IMG/VR virus record: IMGVR_UViG_3300027736_000020
Location: 62,001 to 126,000 of that record
Source: a virus
Direction: 5' to 3' (one strand)
Length of the DNA stretch: 64,000 nt
Positions 53,129 through 62,737 of this stretch are shown here, one piece after another. The position numbers and the translations under genes were made by a program. The notes under the pieces are model-generated. The model saw only the letters and a list, made by a program, of their open reading frames with translations. It ran no database searches and had not been told where the DNA came from. The first letter of the stretch is position 1. Each line of letters begins with the position of its first letter.

Positions 53129-56100
53129 TCATGAATTTTCTGTATACATAGATCTTTTTAGATTTATTTTTTCCAATAATTCCTCAAGAAAAGGAGACCT
53201 TCCGTTTGAAGCAGTGCATATATGCAATTCATTTTCCGCTCTTGTCATTGCAACGTAAAAAAGATTTTTTTCTTGTTCTCGTGCAATTTCGTAATCTTTT
53301 TCATCTTTGCTTTCTGAAATGCGACTGTGCGGCCACCTATCATCCGTTACATTGTACAAAAATACTGTTTCAAATTCAGATCCTTTTGATTGATGTGCGT
53401 TTATTACTACTACTCCGCTTTTCTGTTCTTCATCGTGAGGTTCACCCCCAAAGTCTTCTTGCATTTCTTGATACAAGGTCATATCTTTGGAAGATGGAGC
53501 AACTTCTATTTTTAAATTGTAAAGTCTTTTCCTGAGGTCTGCAGCTTCTTTATTGGTTCTGCAAATAATTGCCATTGGAGGAACAAACACCCCTGCTCCC
53601 TTGTCTGTCCAAGGTATACGAACTCGATCATCTGGCCGGGCTTCGGATCCAAATTTTTTTCTAATGATGCTTGCCATGTAATTATCTTGCTCATTCATGG
53701 ATGCTTTTCCACTTTTGCTTTTGGCATTGAAAATATTTACTGTCCCTGACGCAGATCCAATTGTATCCCCCATTTTTCCAGAAATCCAATTTCTGCCGTC
53801 AAAAATAGTTGCCAATTGTGCCAATATGTATCTTGCTCGATAATTTACGCCAAGCATGACATTTTTTACTTTTCCTCTTGTGGAACCATTAAATAATCCA
53901 TGCCATTTTTCAAAATTTGTCGCATCAGAGAATTCTGTATTTGCGCCTCTGAATCCATATATAGCTTGATGTTCGTCGCCAACAACGGTGAGATTTGCTC
54001 CGTTTGATGCTGTTACTGCCTTAATAAGTCTTCTTTGCATTAAATTTATATCTTGAAATTCATCAACCATTACATGACGATATCTCGCTCGTACGTTATT
54101 CCTATCGTGATTGTTGTTTTCAAGATGTTTTGCTACTTTTGATATTAAGTCAGAATAATCCAGTTGATTATTGCTAGAAAGCATTTCATTGTATTTATGC
54201 CATATTCTTTCCAAAACAGGATTTTCCTTAATTTCTGACATGTTTTCAGTATCTTTTGCAGCCTGTATCTTTGTTGCAATTGTGGAGGAAAGACTTCCTT
54301 CTCCGGTATTTAATGCTCTCAACGCTACTTGTTGAGGCAAAGTAAATTGATTTATTATTGCAGTAATCATCTCTTCTTGTTTGTTTGTTCCTACCAATTG
54401 CAAATCTGGATCAAATGCTTTCTTTGTTCCTGTTTTTGCATTGTAATTTATTCCATCTATATTTAAAGCATCTACACCAGTAATTAATGAAAGGGCAAAA
54501 GAATGTGTTGTTGCTATTGTTGGATTTGCTCTGTCATCATTTATGTTGCCTGTTTTGAACGATAAAATACCGTCTTGCTTGCTTTTGTCTCTTAATTCGT
54601 TGTCAGTAAGACCTTCTTGTGTCAAAAATGTTGCAAATTTTCCCTTTTCTGCCGTGAATGAATCTTTGACTCTTCTTCTTGCGTCCCGAGAAAAAGTCAA
54701 CATGAGTATTTGTTCTTGGGAAACTCCGTATAATGACGACAACATGAGCATCAAAGCAACCAATGATTTTGTTTTTCCTGATCCCGGAATTCCCTTAACA
54801 ATTGTAGGTCCTGTGTTGTCTTGTTTTATTGCTGCCAATTGCGTGTCATTAAGCATGTCTTCAAAATATTTCGTTATTGCAACTTCTCTTGTGGCCCCAT
54901 TTCTTCCCCTTATGGTTTGAGCAGCTGTAGTCAATGTCGGACTTTGTCTGTCTCCTGAATCTCTAACAGTATTAACGGGAATTCTTTCGTGATCTTCAAT
55001 TTTGGATCCATTAGTATTTTCTTGCATGAGATCCTCATATCCATCAGGATATCTTCCATTCTCAAAAGCATTTGTCCAATTTATTCTGTTTTTTGCTTCT
55101 CCTTGTTTTGCTATCCAAAACAGCCTTAAAACTTCTCTTGTCCTTTCTTCATCGTCTGCACTATCATCATTTATTGCTTTTAGTTTTTGTATCAATGGAA
55201 TAGATGTGTCAGTTTCCTTCAGTGCAATTTTAAGAATGTCTAAAGCGTCTTTTTTTGTATCATCATCTTGCATTGATTTTTCAACATAACTGTCGCACAA
55301 CTGCCAATACAAATCTGACAAAGGATTCTTTGATCGTGATCCCCAGAATATTGTTCCATCTGATGCTTTCCATGTTGTTTCTGCTCCATCTACAGCAGAA
55401 GAGCTTAATCCTTGACCGCCCGGAAGAGATTCTATTGAATTTTTGTTTCCTGAATGAATAACAATGTTTATTTTCAAAGATTTTAATATGTCAAGCAATT
55501 CCTTGCTAAAAGATCCAATGGTTTTTCTCATGTCTTGAGGAGAAATAGTCCAATAATCAGGTATGTCTGTTGTTGTTGCGCGAGAATAATGTTCTGGAAT
55601 AGTAAAAACATGATTTTTTAGAAACTCACCATGTTCAGGAAATTTGTCAAATATTCCATCTTCATTAATTCCTGCCCTCAATGGTGATGGACTTGATGTG
55701 ACATCATCAGCAATATTTTTTAGAATCCGCATTGAAGGAATTGTTGCTGCTTCAGAATTTATGATTGCTTGATGATTTCGAAGTAATTGATCCTGTGATC
55801 CGTTATTCAAAGAAGAAATAATTTTGAAAATATCCGTAATAGCATCTGTATATGAAGATTGTTCAGATTGCGGTGGAATTCTATATATAACATCACTTGG
55901 TGAAATCTTGTGAATTGCAAATTGTTTTTCAGTTTTTTCTATGCGGTCTTTTTCTTTTTGAGATTTATCAAACGCTTCATTTATTGCCGCTGTTCTTGTT
56001 TCCGGATCTTTATCATAGCTTCCATTGAACAATTGTTCGTTTTTACTAAATTCTTCAAATTCTGTTTTCAATGATAAAAGTGTAGTGGCTGCATCACTTA

Positions 56101-59100
56101 TTTCTTTTTTATCACTTCTTGCTAATTGTTCTAAATTTCCTTTTGAAAATGAGAATCCAAGACTATAGCCTTTTCTTTCGTCAAGAGCATACAATGTTCC
56201 TTCTGCCCTGTCTATGTCTTTTACTAGTGTCCATTTTTCGACATCTCTGGCATTTGTAAACGAATTTGTTGACTGATAAGGAAATCTCATGTTATCATCA
56301 TCAGGTTTTGCGTCTGTTTTAATTGCTATTTTAGATCCCGGCAATAACGATGCTCCATTCAAGATGGTGTTTGCGTTATGAGTATCTATAATTACAAAAT
56401 GAACAGCAGTTCGTCTTAATTTTTTTTCTTCGTCTTTTTTTAATTTTCTTCTCTGATCATAACTATTCGGATCTGCATCGTCCAATGCTTTTGGAGCGCT
56501 GAATCTACCAAACAACTCTTGTGCTCCACTCCATAATTTAGAAATTCTTCCTTGTTCTACTTCTTTGTCAAGATTTAATTTTTCGTTATTTTTTTTGCTG
56601 AAAAGTCCACTCATATCAAGATAAAGGCTTTTGGGGTCTGCAAGTCTTCCAAACATTTTTGAAAAAAATAGTGACGCATAATTTTTGTCTTTTTTGTCAA
56701 GAAGGGTTTGTTGATGCTGACTGTTTGGTTTGATTGCATCATCAGTATGATTGTCTTCGGATTCATAATCTGTATCTGAAACAACAGGTAACATTACAAC
56801 AGCAAAATTTCCTCTTGTCGCTACTATTCTCCCTATAGCACTAGGATTAACTCCTTCAGCTGCTAAGCTAGCCAAACCTTTTGTAAAAAATTCTTTTATT
56901 TCAGGATCAATGTTCCATCCAGTAAAGCTTTGCAACCTTTCAAGTTGTTGATTATTTGATAAATTAGCATTAATATTTCCATGATCTGCAATTTCTGAAA
57001 TTTGAGTTATTTCTGATGGCCGGAAAACGCCTAAATCTAACTGGGGAACATTTGTATTGCCCAATACTGCATCCAGCGTATTGTTTGCAGCACTTTTTAC
57101 ACTTGAAAAATTACTACTAAAAAGATTATTATCTGCTTTCATTTTATGCGACAGCAATTGCGCTTGATGTCTTATGGGTGTCATGTCAACCCAATATTTA
57201 GTATTGCCGTTGGCATCTTTTCCAGATATTACTTTCAATGAAATGCTTATTGAATTACCAGTGTTTGTGGTTGCCTGATTGCCATTTGCTGGATTTTCTT
57301 GATCTATCCTTTTTGTTCCAGAAAACGTCAATCCATTTATTGTAATAAATTTACCATTTGCCGAAAGACTAAACCCAAGATTTTGTCCTTCAGTCATTAT
57401 GACTCTGTCACCTACCTGTGCATCTGCATTGTCTGCAATAATTAATCCTTTCTTATTATTTATTTTATTTTTCAATCCATTTGTTACTATTTTCAAGAGC
57501 TCTGCTTTGCTGGTTATTGGTGTTTTTTCAGGTTGCTCGACCCCAAAAAAAGCAAGTGACCCATATTCGTCATTTACCAATGAATGTGGAAACACCCATT
57601 CATGTGCCAAGCTTGGCTTTTCTCCATAAATTTTTCTCTCATCATCGGTTACGGGAGAAACATTTAGAGCAGTTATTACGGATGCTACTTCAGCTGGCGG
57701 AACATCCTTGGGAAGAGCGGCAGGATGTGTAAATCCTGTTTGCAAAATTGTATTATCTTTTTCGGCTTCATTGATTTTGACCAAAATATCATCATTGTCA
57801 ATAAGCCTTCTTATGGTGACAGATGGATGTTCTCCGGCAGGAGAAACAATAGGACTAGCACTAATTTTTGCTTGTTTTGCGATAATCATTGAGGGACTAT
57901 CTGCTGGACCTACCGCGCCATTGAGCATCATTCCGTCTGCAGGTTCTTGTTGTATTAGATTTCCATTTACGTCAAGCATTTTAGGGGTTTCTGAATTTTT
58001 CAATGCAATTGCTGCAACAAAATGTTGATTAGCTGCATGTTGAGCCATCGTGTCTTCAACAATTGATAATGCATAATTATAAAGTGCTCTTTTTTGAGCA
58101 CTATCGCCGCCACGTGAAGCGATTTTTATTTTTTGTTCTGCGTTATACTCCTGTTTTGTTTTAGAAAGTGAATCAAGAATATTTTGTGAACTAATTGATG
58201 TTGAATCGAGCAATTCAATAAAATCTTTTTCTGATGGATTTTTTGGCTTTCCTCTTTTAAAAACTGTATATTTTGAATTTTCTCTTGTTTCTTTTATCCA
58301 TTTCTCAATTTTTTCTTGTAATTCTCCTGCAAGATTTCCTTCTTCGATTTTTCTTTTTAAAAGAACATACTTGTCACCATCACTATTGTGCTTTTCCCAA
58401 GCACTTATTTTTTTTCTATCTTCTATTTGATCTTTAAGTGCTCCATGATTTGTCCCTGAATTTGAGCGCAAAAATGACGCAATATATTCGTCATCGGTTG
58501 GTTCGTCATTCTTGAGTTCAAAATCAGGATTTTTTATTTCATCCGCTACTTCATATGTGACTTGCGATATGGGAGTTGGCGGAGCTTTTTTCCAAAATGG
58601 ACTAGTGGCAAAAAAACTTTTTTTCTGATCAGGATTCAGGCCATTAAGAGTATCGTCGAAATTTTTCGTTGATTTGTACAGTGATCCATCTGGATTTTCT
58701 TTGTATATGAGAACGTGCATTTTAGTAAAATCATTTTCAAATTTTACATGAGCAAACATTGTTTCAACACCTGTTGTTGGTGGCCTAAGTCTAAAGAATA
58801 AGCTGCCATTTTCCATTCGAATAGGGTCAGTTCCTAATTCCGGCGGTTCTGCAACGGAGAATTTTGACACATCAGAGGGAATGTCTCTATGAATATCTTG
58901 AAAAGCTCCTGCTGTTCCAATTGGTTCAGAACCATCTGGAAAATATTCGCGATCATTGCCTGCTATAGTGGTTATTCCGGACGTTACGGTGACCCTTCGC
59001 CCTGTTGCATCAACAGGAGCAACTATTCCGGGCTGCTCCCTCATGTATTGAAGTGCTTTCTTTTTGATTGTTTCAATATCTGCTTGTCCATTTCCATTAA

Positions 59101-60829
59101 AAGTCAAAAAATCTACAAGTTTTCTAGCATTTAATGTCCAAGTTCCACCTTTATGTCCAGACAAATTTCTGTTTTGAAAATCGCTCAAAGACTCCTGTTC
59201 TGTTCCCGGAGCAAAGATTCCATTATCTTCTGCATTTCCAAAAGCTTTTAATATGTCATTCCTTGTCTTGTCAGGAAGACTTGAAAATGCATCTTTCCAC
59301 TTTTGTTTTTCTTCGTCAGTTTCAAATAGTTTTCCAGGGGTAGTTTTCCATTTCGTATATAGTTCTCCAAAAGAAAGACTGCTGTTTCTTCGAGCAGCAC
59401 CTAGTTTTTTTATTACTTCTTGATGCCATCTTTCAATGTTTTTCTTAGCATTAGGCCATCCAAAAACCCCTCCAAATGGCAGTGCAACGCCAATGTTTCC
59501 ATTTAATCTTGTATCGGCTTCCGTTGCCATCATTGATTTGCTTACTGCTTGATTCCTTAATATTGATGCATTGCTCCAAGCTTCAGTAACTTTTCTTGCA
59601 AGATTAGATATGTCTTCTGAATCGCTATCCTTTGCCGGAATTAAATTGTCAAGTATTTCATTGAGATGTTCCTTTCTTAGAGACCCTTGTACCCATATAC
59701 CATCTTCGTTTTTTTCAAATCTATCAGCGTGAGAAAGTATTTTGTCCTTATTGTCATCAGTTAATGCTGCTGAGTCCAGCAATCTCTTAAAGTCTTCGTG
59801 CTTATACAGATCAGCAAGGTGCTCGCGAACGGTATTCGGGTCAATATTCGACCCTTCGGTTGCTTCTGGAAGAGGAGCCAACAAACTGTCATCATGCCCT
59901 ATAAAATGATGCAAAGGAATTCCCAACAGGCTTGTTGGTTTATACAAATGATCAGTTAACTTTTGATGGTTTAAACTTAATAAACCACCTTTACGTCCAT
60001 TTCCTTTTTCCCAACCAAAAAAAGTCTTGAGAAGTTTTTTGGTTCCATCAGTCATCGAATGCCAATAAATATGTTTTTCAACCTTGTCTTGATCGGTTCG
60101 TACTTGGGTTTTTTCTGGATCAAAGCCGTTAATTGGACTAAACCCAATAAGACCAGATGCAGAAACAAAAACACGTTCTAAAATGCCTTGACTTATTGTT
60201 TTCTTTCCAAGATCAATTATTTTTGTTGGGAAACCTTCCGAATGAATGAACTTCATTGGTTGTACTTCCATTAGTACGCTTCCACCAGCATGAGCAATGG
60301 ACTTGTCTGATTCTGGTCCGTGTGTGTCAATTGTTCCATCTTCAATCGGAGGATATGTTGTCTTGGGAAATTTTACAAATCTTTCAACTAGTCTTTTTCC
60401 TGTGTTAGTTATCCTGTTCCATATGCCACGTTGTTCCGCTTGTTCTGGATGAGCAAGTCCTATTTGATCTCTGGTTAGCTGTACTCCATCTGCGGAAATT
60501 TTAGTAACTTTTGGATGTAGTATTCTAGTCATAACATCGGTTTGTTGTGGCTCAGAAGCCAAATGAGTAACATGAATTCCAACTGTTTCTCCAGCAATGT
60601 TTACATGATTACCAATATGCGTTAGTAGTCCTTTGTTGGTATCAAGAGGATGAACAGGACCTGATAATTCAACGTTATGAATTGGAGCATCACTTTTACT
60701 AAGGTCATCTGCGTTCAGTTCCAAATCACTTGCTCTGTTAGGTATACTTTGTGATTTGAAAAATAATCCAAATTTTATTTTTTTTGAAGAGAAAAAATCT
60801 TCGTAGATGCTTTTCTTAAAAATCAGCAT
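53129..60829 (-). CDS. Giant polyvalent-type protein with C-terminal UvrD/Rep-like SF1 helicase
   Basis: 2566 aa, beginning MLIFKKSIYEDFFSSKK. The C-terminal about 580 residues are an SF1A helicase. 'LNDTQLAAI' is a Q-like motif and 'IVKGIPGSGKTKS' the Walker A (about residue 2013). 'ILMLTFSRDARRRVKD' is Ia and 'ATTHSFA' follows. 'HVMVDEFQDIN' is Walker B (about 2255), 'LTVVGDEHQAIYGFRGA' is III and 'LGVNYRA' is IV. 'VVVINAHQSKGSEFETVFLYNV' is V and 'NLFYVAMTRAENELHI' is VI. All key residues are present, so ATPase activity is expected. The first about 1980 residues show no named domain to me. The VTVTSG segment shared with the DprA-like giant lies near residue 610. The ATG overlaps the stop of the 164-aa gene. 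The polarity of UvrD/Rep family members is 3' to 5'. Confidence 0.85.
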   Translation of the reverse strand: MLIFKKSIYEDFFSSKKIKFGLFFKSQSIPNRASDLELNADDLSKSDAPIHNVELSGPVHPLDTNKGLLTHIGNHVNIAGETVGIHVTHLASEPQQTDVMTRILHPKVTKISADGVQLTRDQIGLAHPEQAEQRGIWNRITNTGKRLVERFVKFPKTTYPPIEDGTIDTHGPESDKSIAHAGGSVLMEVQPMKFIHSEGFPTKIIDLGKKTISQGILERVFVSASGLIGFSPINGFDPEKTQVRTDQDKVEKHIYWHSMTDGTKKLLKTFFGWEKGNGRKGGLLSLNHQKLTDHLYKPTSLLGIPLHHFIGHDDSLLAPLPEATEGSNIDPNTVREHLADLYKHEDFKRLLDSAALTDDNKDKILSHADRFEKNEDGIWVQGSLRKEHLNEILDNLIPAKDSDSEDISNLARKVTEAWSNASILRNQAVSKSMMATEADTRLNGNIGVALPFGGVFGWPNAKKNIERWHQEVIKKLGAARRNSSLSFGELYTKWKTTPGKLFETDEEKQKWKDAFSSLPDKTRNDILKAFGNAEDNGIFAPGTEQESLSDFQNRNLSGHKGGTWTLNARKLVDFLTFNGNGQADIETIKKKALQYMREQPGIVAPVDATGRRVTVTSGITTIAGNDREYFPDGSEPIGTAGAFQDIHRDIPSDVSKFSVAEPPELGTDPIRMENGSLFFRLRPPTTGVETMFAHVKFENDFTKMHVLIYKENPDGSLYKSTKNFDDTLNGLNPDQKKSFFATSPFWKKAPPTPISQVTYEVADEIKNPDFELKNDEPTDDEYIASFLRSNSGTNHGALKDQIEDRKKISAWEKHNSDGDKYVLLKRKIEEGNLAGELQEKIEKWIKETRENSKYTVFKRGKPKNPSEKDFIELLDSTSISSQNILDSLSKTKQEYNAEQKIKIASRGGDSAQKRALYNYALSIVEDTMAQHAANQHFVAAIALKNSETPKMLDVNGNLIQQEPADGMMLNGAVGPADSPSMIIAKQAKISASPIVSPAGEHPSVTIRRLIDNDDILVKINEAEKDNTILQTGFTHPAALPKDVPPAEVASVITALNVSPVTDDERKIYGEKPSLAHEWVFPHSLVNDEYGSLAFFGVEQPEKTPITSKAELLKIVTNGLKNKINNKKGLIIADNADAQVGDRVIMTEGQNLGFSLSANGKFITINGLTFSGTKRIDQENPANGNQATTNTGNSISISLKVISGKDANGNTKYWVDMTPIRHQAQLLSHKMKADNNLFSSNFSSVKSAANNTLDAVLGNTNVPQLDLGVFRPSEITQISEIADHGNINANLSNNQQLERLQSFTGWNIDPEIKEFFTKGLASLAAEGVNPSAIGRIVATRGNFAVVMLPVVSDTDYESEDNHTDDAIKPNSQHQQTLLDKKDKNYASLFFSKMFGRLADPKSLYLDMSGLFSKKNNEKLNLDKEVEQGRISKLWSGAQELFGRFSAPKALDDADPNSYDQRRKLKKDEEKKLRRTAVHFVIIDTHNANTILNGASLLPGSKIAIKTDAKPDDDNMRFPYQSTNSFTNARDVEKWTLVKDIDRAEGTLYALDERKGYSLGFSFSKGNLEQLARSDKKEISDAATTLLSLKTEFEEFSKNEQLFNGSYDKDPETRTAAINEAFDKSQKEKDRIEKTEKQFAIHKISPSDVIYRIPPQSEQSSYTDAITDIFKIISSLNNGSQDQLLRNHQAIINSEAATIPSMRILKNIADDVTSSPSPLRAGINEDGIFDKFPEHGEFLKNHVFTIPEHYSRATTTDIPDYWTISPQDMRKTIGSFSKELLDILKSLKINIVIHSGNKNSIESLPGGQGLSSSAVDGAETTWKASDGTIFWGSRSKNPLSDLYWQLCDSYVEKSMQDDDTKKDALDILKIALKETDTSIPLIQKLKAINDDSADDEERTREVLRLFWIAKQGEAKNRINWTNAFENGRYPDGYEDLMQENTNGSKIEDHERIPVNTVRDSGDRQSPTLTTAAQTIRGRNGATREVAITKYFEDMLNDTQLAAIKQDNTGPTIVKGIPGSGKTKSLVALMLMLSSLYGVSQEQILMLTFSRDARRRVKDSFTAEKGKFATFLTQEGLTDNELRDKSKQDGILSFKTGNINDDRANPTIATTHSFALSLITGVDALNIDGINYNAKTGTKKAFDPDLQLVGTNKQEEMITAIINQFTLPQQVALRALNTGEGSLSSTIATKIQAAKDTENMSEIKENPVLERIWHKYNEMLSSNNQLDYSDLISKVAKHLENNNHDRNNVRARYRHVMVDEFQDINLMQRRLIKAVTASNGANLTVVGDEHQAIYGFRGANTEFSDATNFEKWHGLFNGSTRGKVKNVMLGVNYRARYILAQLATIFDGRNWISGKMGDTIGSASGTVNIFNAKSKSGKASMNEQDNYMASIIRKKFGSEARPDDRVRIPWTDKGAGVFVPPMAIICRTNKEAADLRKRLYNLKIEVAPSSKDMTLYQEMQEDFGGEPHDEEQKSGVVVINAHQSKGSEFETVFLYNVTDDRWPHSRISESKDEKDYEIAREQEKNLFYVAMTRAENELHICTASNGRSPFLEELLEKINLKRSMYTENS
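58975..59004 (-). repeat. 30-base segment shared by two giant genes, copy 2
   Basis: The partner of 50657-50686, with a single base difference that changes Gln to Arg. It lies at about residues 608-618 of the helicase giant. Matching codon choice across nine codons goes beyond what protein-level similarity would require. Confidence 0.85.
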
Positions 60830-61317
60830 TTTCCACCTTCTTCAGGGACTTTCCCTTTGACTACTGCCCAATCAGGAATTTGAATGTTTTCTTCTTTTAA
60901 TATTCTATGAAGCATGCTATTTTCTTTTCTATATTCAACAAGCATTGTTCCCATTTCTTCTATTTGTTTCTTGAGTTCTTTTATTTCTTTTTCATAATCG
61001 TTTTTCATTAAATCCATTTTTACTTCGTAATGCAATGTCAATAATTGCATTTCTTTCTTTAAGTTCTCTAAATCCTTGCGTATTTCGTCTCTATAAGAAG
61101 TGTTTGCGTCAACAATGAAATTGATTTGATCATTAAAATTTTTATTTGATTCTTGTTCCTTTTTTTGAGAAATAATTAAATCAAGAGCATCTTTTTGTTT
61201 TGATTTTTTGAAGTATTCTCGAATCACATTCACCATAATTGTGATTAAGATTCCAGAAACCGCTGAAACAATTGAAACAATTTGTTGAGAATTAAAAGAA
61301 AAATCTTCATCAATCAT
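60823..61317 (-). CDS. Membrane-anchored coiled-coil protein
   Basis: 164 aa, beginning MIDEDFSFNSQQIVSIVSAV. One membrane segment at about residues 11-33 ('IVSIVSAVSGILITIMVNVI') is followed by a basic stretch and a long charged coiled coil to about residue 145 ('IRKDLENLKKEMQLLTLHYEVKMDLMKNDYEKEIKELKKQIEEMG' type heptads). It ends in 'IPDWAVVKGKVPEEGGKC'. This layout resembles inner-membrane spanins, though the basic residues after the membrane segment suggest the coil could face the cytoplasm. It overlaps both neighbours by a few bases. Lysis or membrane-tethering role is inference. Confidence 0.65.
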   Translation of the reverse strand: MIDEDFSFNSQQIVSIVSAVSGILITIMVNVIREYFKKSKQKDALDLIISQKKEQESNKNFNDQINFIVDANTSYRDEIRKDLENLKKEMQLLTLHYEVKMDLMKNDYEKEIKELKKQIEEMGTMLVEYRKENSMLHRILKEENIQIPDWAVVKGKVPEEGGKC

Positions 61318-61703
61318 GTGGGATTTTCATCTTTCAGCCTCATATTTTCATAACTAACTGGTTCTGATACATTTGACAGTCCTAATCGTTGCACCAATGG
61401 ATTTTTTTCAATTTCATTTGATCTTGTCGGAGCCCAAATATCTCCTCGACAAGGCATAGGCAAAGGGAACATTGCTTGTTCTTGTTGCGGTACAATTTGT
61501 CCAGCACTATTTCTTATAATAGAAGAAGGTTTCACTGGCATAGGCATCAATATGGATAATGATCGTATTGCGGACATAAGTATTGTACAATTATTTTTCT
61601 TGGCGCAATTTCCGCAAGACTTTTCTGGCATTTTTGGCTTTGATCCATGAATTATTATGTCAGGATCATCTTCTGGTTGGGAATAATTTGTCAGTTGAAT
61701 TCT
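61314..61703 (-). CDS. Cys-motif hypothetical protein, first gene of the minus-strand block
   Basis: 129 aa if started at the ATG at 61703 (MRIQLTNYSQPEDDPD), which has GGTG 6 bases upstream. The frame is open back to 61829, but starts there lack ribosome sites, and the earliest would overlap the divergent plus-strand gene. An ATG at 61751 is an alternative. It contains 'SCGNCAKKNNCTIL' (C-x2-C-x5-C), a possible metal site, and a Pro/Met-rich C-terminal half ('SILMPMPVKPSSIIRNSAGQIVPQQEQAMFPLPMPCRGDIWAPTRSNEIEKNP' region). Its stop overlaps the next ATG (ATGA). The family is not recognised. Confidence 0.55.
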   Translation of the reverse strand, partial: RIQLTNYSQPEDDPDIIIHGSKPKMPEKSCGNCAKKNNCTILMSAIRSLSILMPMPVKPSSIIRNSAGQIVPQQEQAMFPLPMPCRGDIWAPTRSNEIEKNPLVQRLGLSNVSEPVSYENMRLKDENPT

Positions 61704-61706
61704 CAT

Positions 61707-61798
61707 TTGTTTCACCACTCGGCATGATGTATCATCATAACACAGGAACATGTCAAACTCATGGCTTTCAAAAGATTCAGTGATATTCGGAGACAAAA
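61707..61798. promoter_or_regulatory. Divergent gene start region
   Basis: Minus-strand genes start to the left and plus-strand genes to the right of this stretch. For the plus strand, TTGTTT (61707-61712) and TATCAT (61730-61735) are 17 bases apart, a weak sigma70-like pair. GGAG near 61789 is the ribosome site for the ATG at 61799. The start of the minus operon is uncertain, so its promoter cannot be placed. Confidence 0.3.
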
Positions 61799-62737
61799 AT
61801 GCCACAATCTTTACGATTAAAAAAAGCATTAAAAAATTTAAATCACAGTAATTTGTTGCTTGAAAACATTAATGAGCATTTAACAATTTCTGTTTCTGGT
61901 GAAGAAGATCTTGAAAAAAGCCTTGGCAAGAACAGGGCTCCACAAAAACGTCCGACAAAAATCACTTCTTCTGCAGCATTTGAGGGGCACATAGGAACTG
62001 GAGTTCGCCCTTCGGCAAAATCAACCATGGCGAACAAAATCATTTCCTCCCTTATGGGAGGATCATCCTCACCTGCCAACGGTTCCTCGCCATTTCCTGC
62101 GATCACTTTTTCTGGACCATCAAAATCCCTTGGAGAATCCAAGGAAGACTGGCAATCTCATCCTAACTGTTCCGTTGGATCATTTGCTTTTATTCAACAT
62201 CCATACAAGCATCAACAACCCGTTTGGACACGAATCATTTCAATAGGAAAGCATGGAATACAAGCAAATGAAACCAGTGGACATACGCACAATGTGCGAT
62301 GGCCACACATTCTGGATATTCAGCCTGTTATTGGTCATGGCATTCATCCTGCTGAAGACAAAGAAGTAGTCATTGATTTACACAAGATGGGGGCACCACT
62401 TGAGCACGATAGCAAATTGTCTCATGCAGATTTGATGCATGCTGAAGAATATCTTCGTCAATTGAATCTTCCAATAATATCAGATCTCATTCATGGAGAA
62501 TTGGAAGATTCAGGTTCGGCATACGATGAGTTAAGAAATATTCATGCTCCACTTGATCCAGTTTCCATGACTGAAGATACTAGTGGCAAGAACAGCGTAT
62601 TGCCTGCGCATTTGCAGGAACTCATTGATGAGCTTTCTTCCATGGGCAAACCCATTGACGTTGAAAAACTTTCCAAGCTTCCCAAAAAAGATATTTTAAA
62701 AGTTCTTGAATATTATTTTAAGGATTCAAATATATGA
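61799..62737 (+). CDS. Hypothetical protein, first gene of the plus-strand operon
   Basis: 312 aa, beginning MPQSLRLKKALKNLNHSN, with GGAG upstream. The N-terminal 110 residues are polar and Ser-rich, including 'EEDLEKSLGKNRAPQKR'. A compact part at about 120-190 ('SFAFIQHPYKHQQPVWTRIISIGKHGIQANETSGHTHNVRWPHILDIQPVIG') has an SH3-like beta pattern. It is followed by a His/Asp-rich segment and a helical end ('LSKLPKKDILKVLEYYFKDSNI'). No enzyme motif or family is recognised. It is coupled to the next gene by a 4-base overlap. Confidence 0.7.
   Translation: MPQSLRLKKALKNLNHSNLLLENINEHLTISVSGEEDLEKSLGKNRAPQKRPTKITSSAAFEGHIGTGVRPSAKSTMANKIISSLMGGSSSPANGSSPFPAITFSGPSKSLGESKEDWQSHPNCSVGSFAFIQHPYKHQQPVWTRIISIGKHGIQANETSGHTHNVRWPHILDIQPVIGHGIHPAEDKEVVIDLHKMGAPLEHDSKLSHADLMHAEEYLRQLNLPIISDLIHGELEDSGSAYDELRNIHAPLDPVSMTEDTSGKNSVLPAHLQELIDELSSMGKPIDVEKLSKLPKKDILKVLEYYFKDSNI

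Noticed and set aside
60823-61317. Assigning the coiled-coil membrane protein firmly as a spanin or holin
   Set aside because: Only one membrane segment and a coil are visible. There is no neighbouring endolysin or outer spanin, and the topology is unclear.
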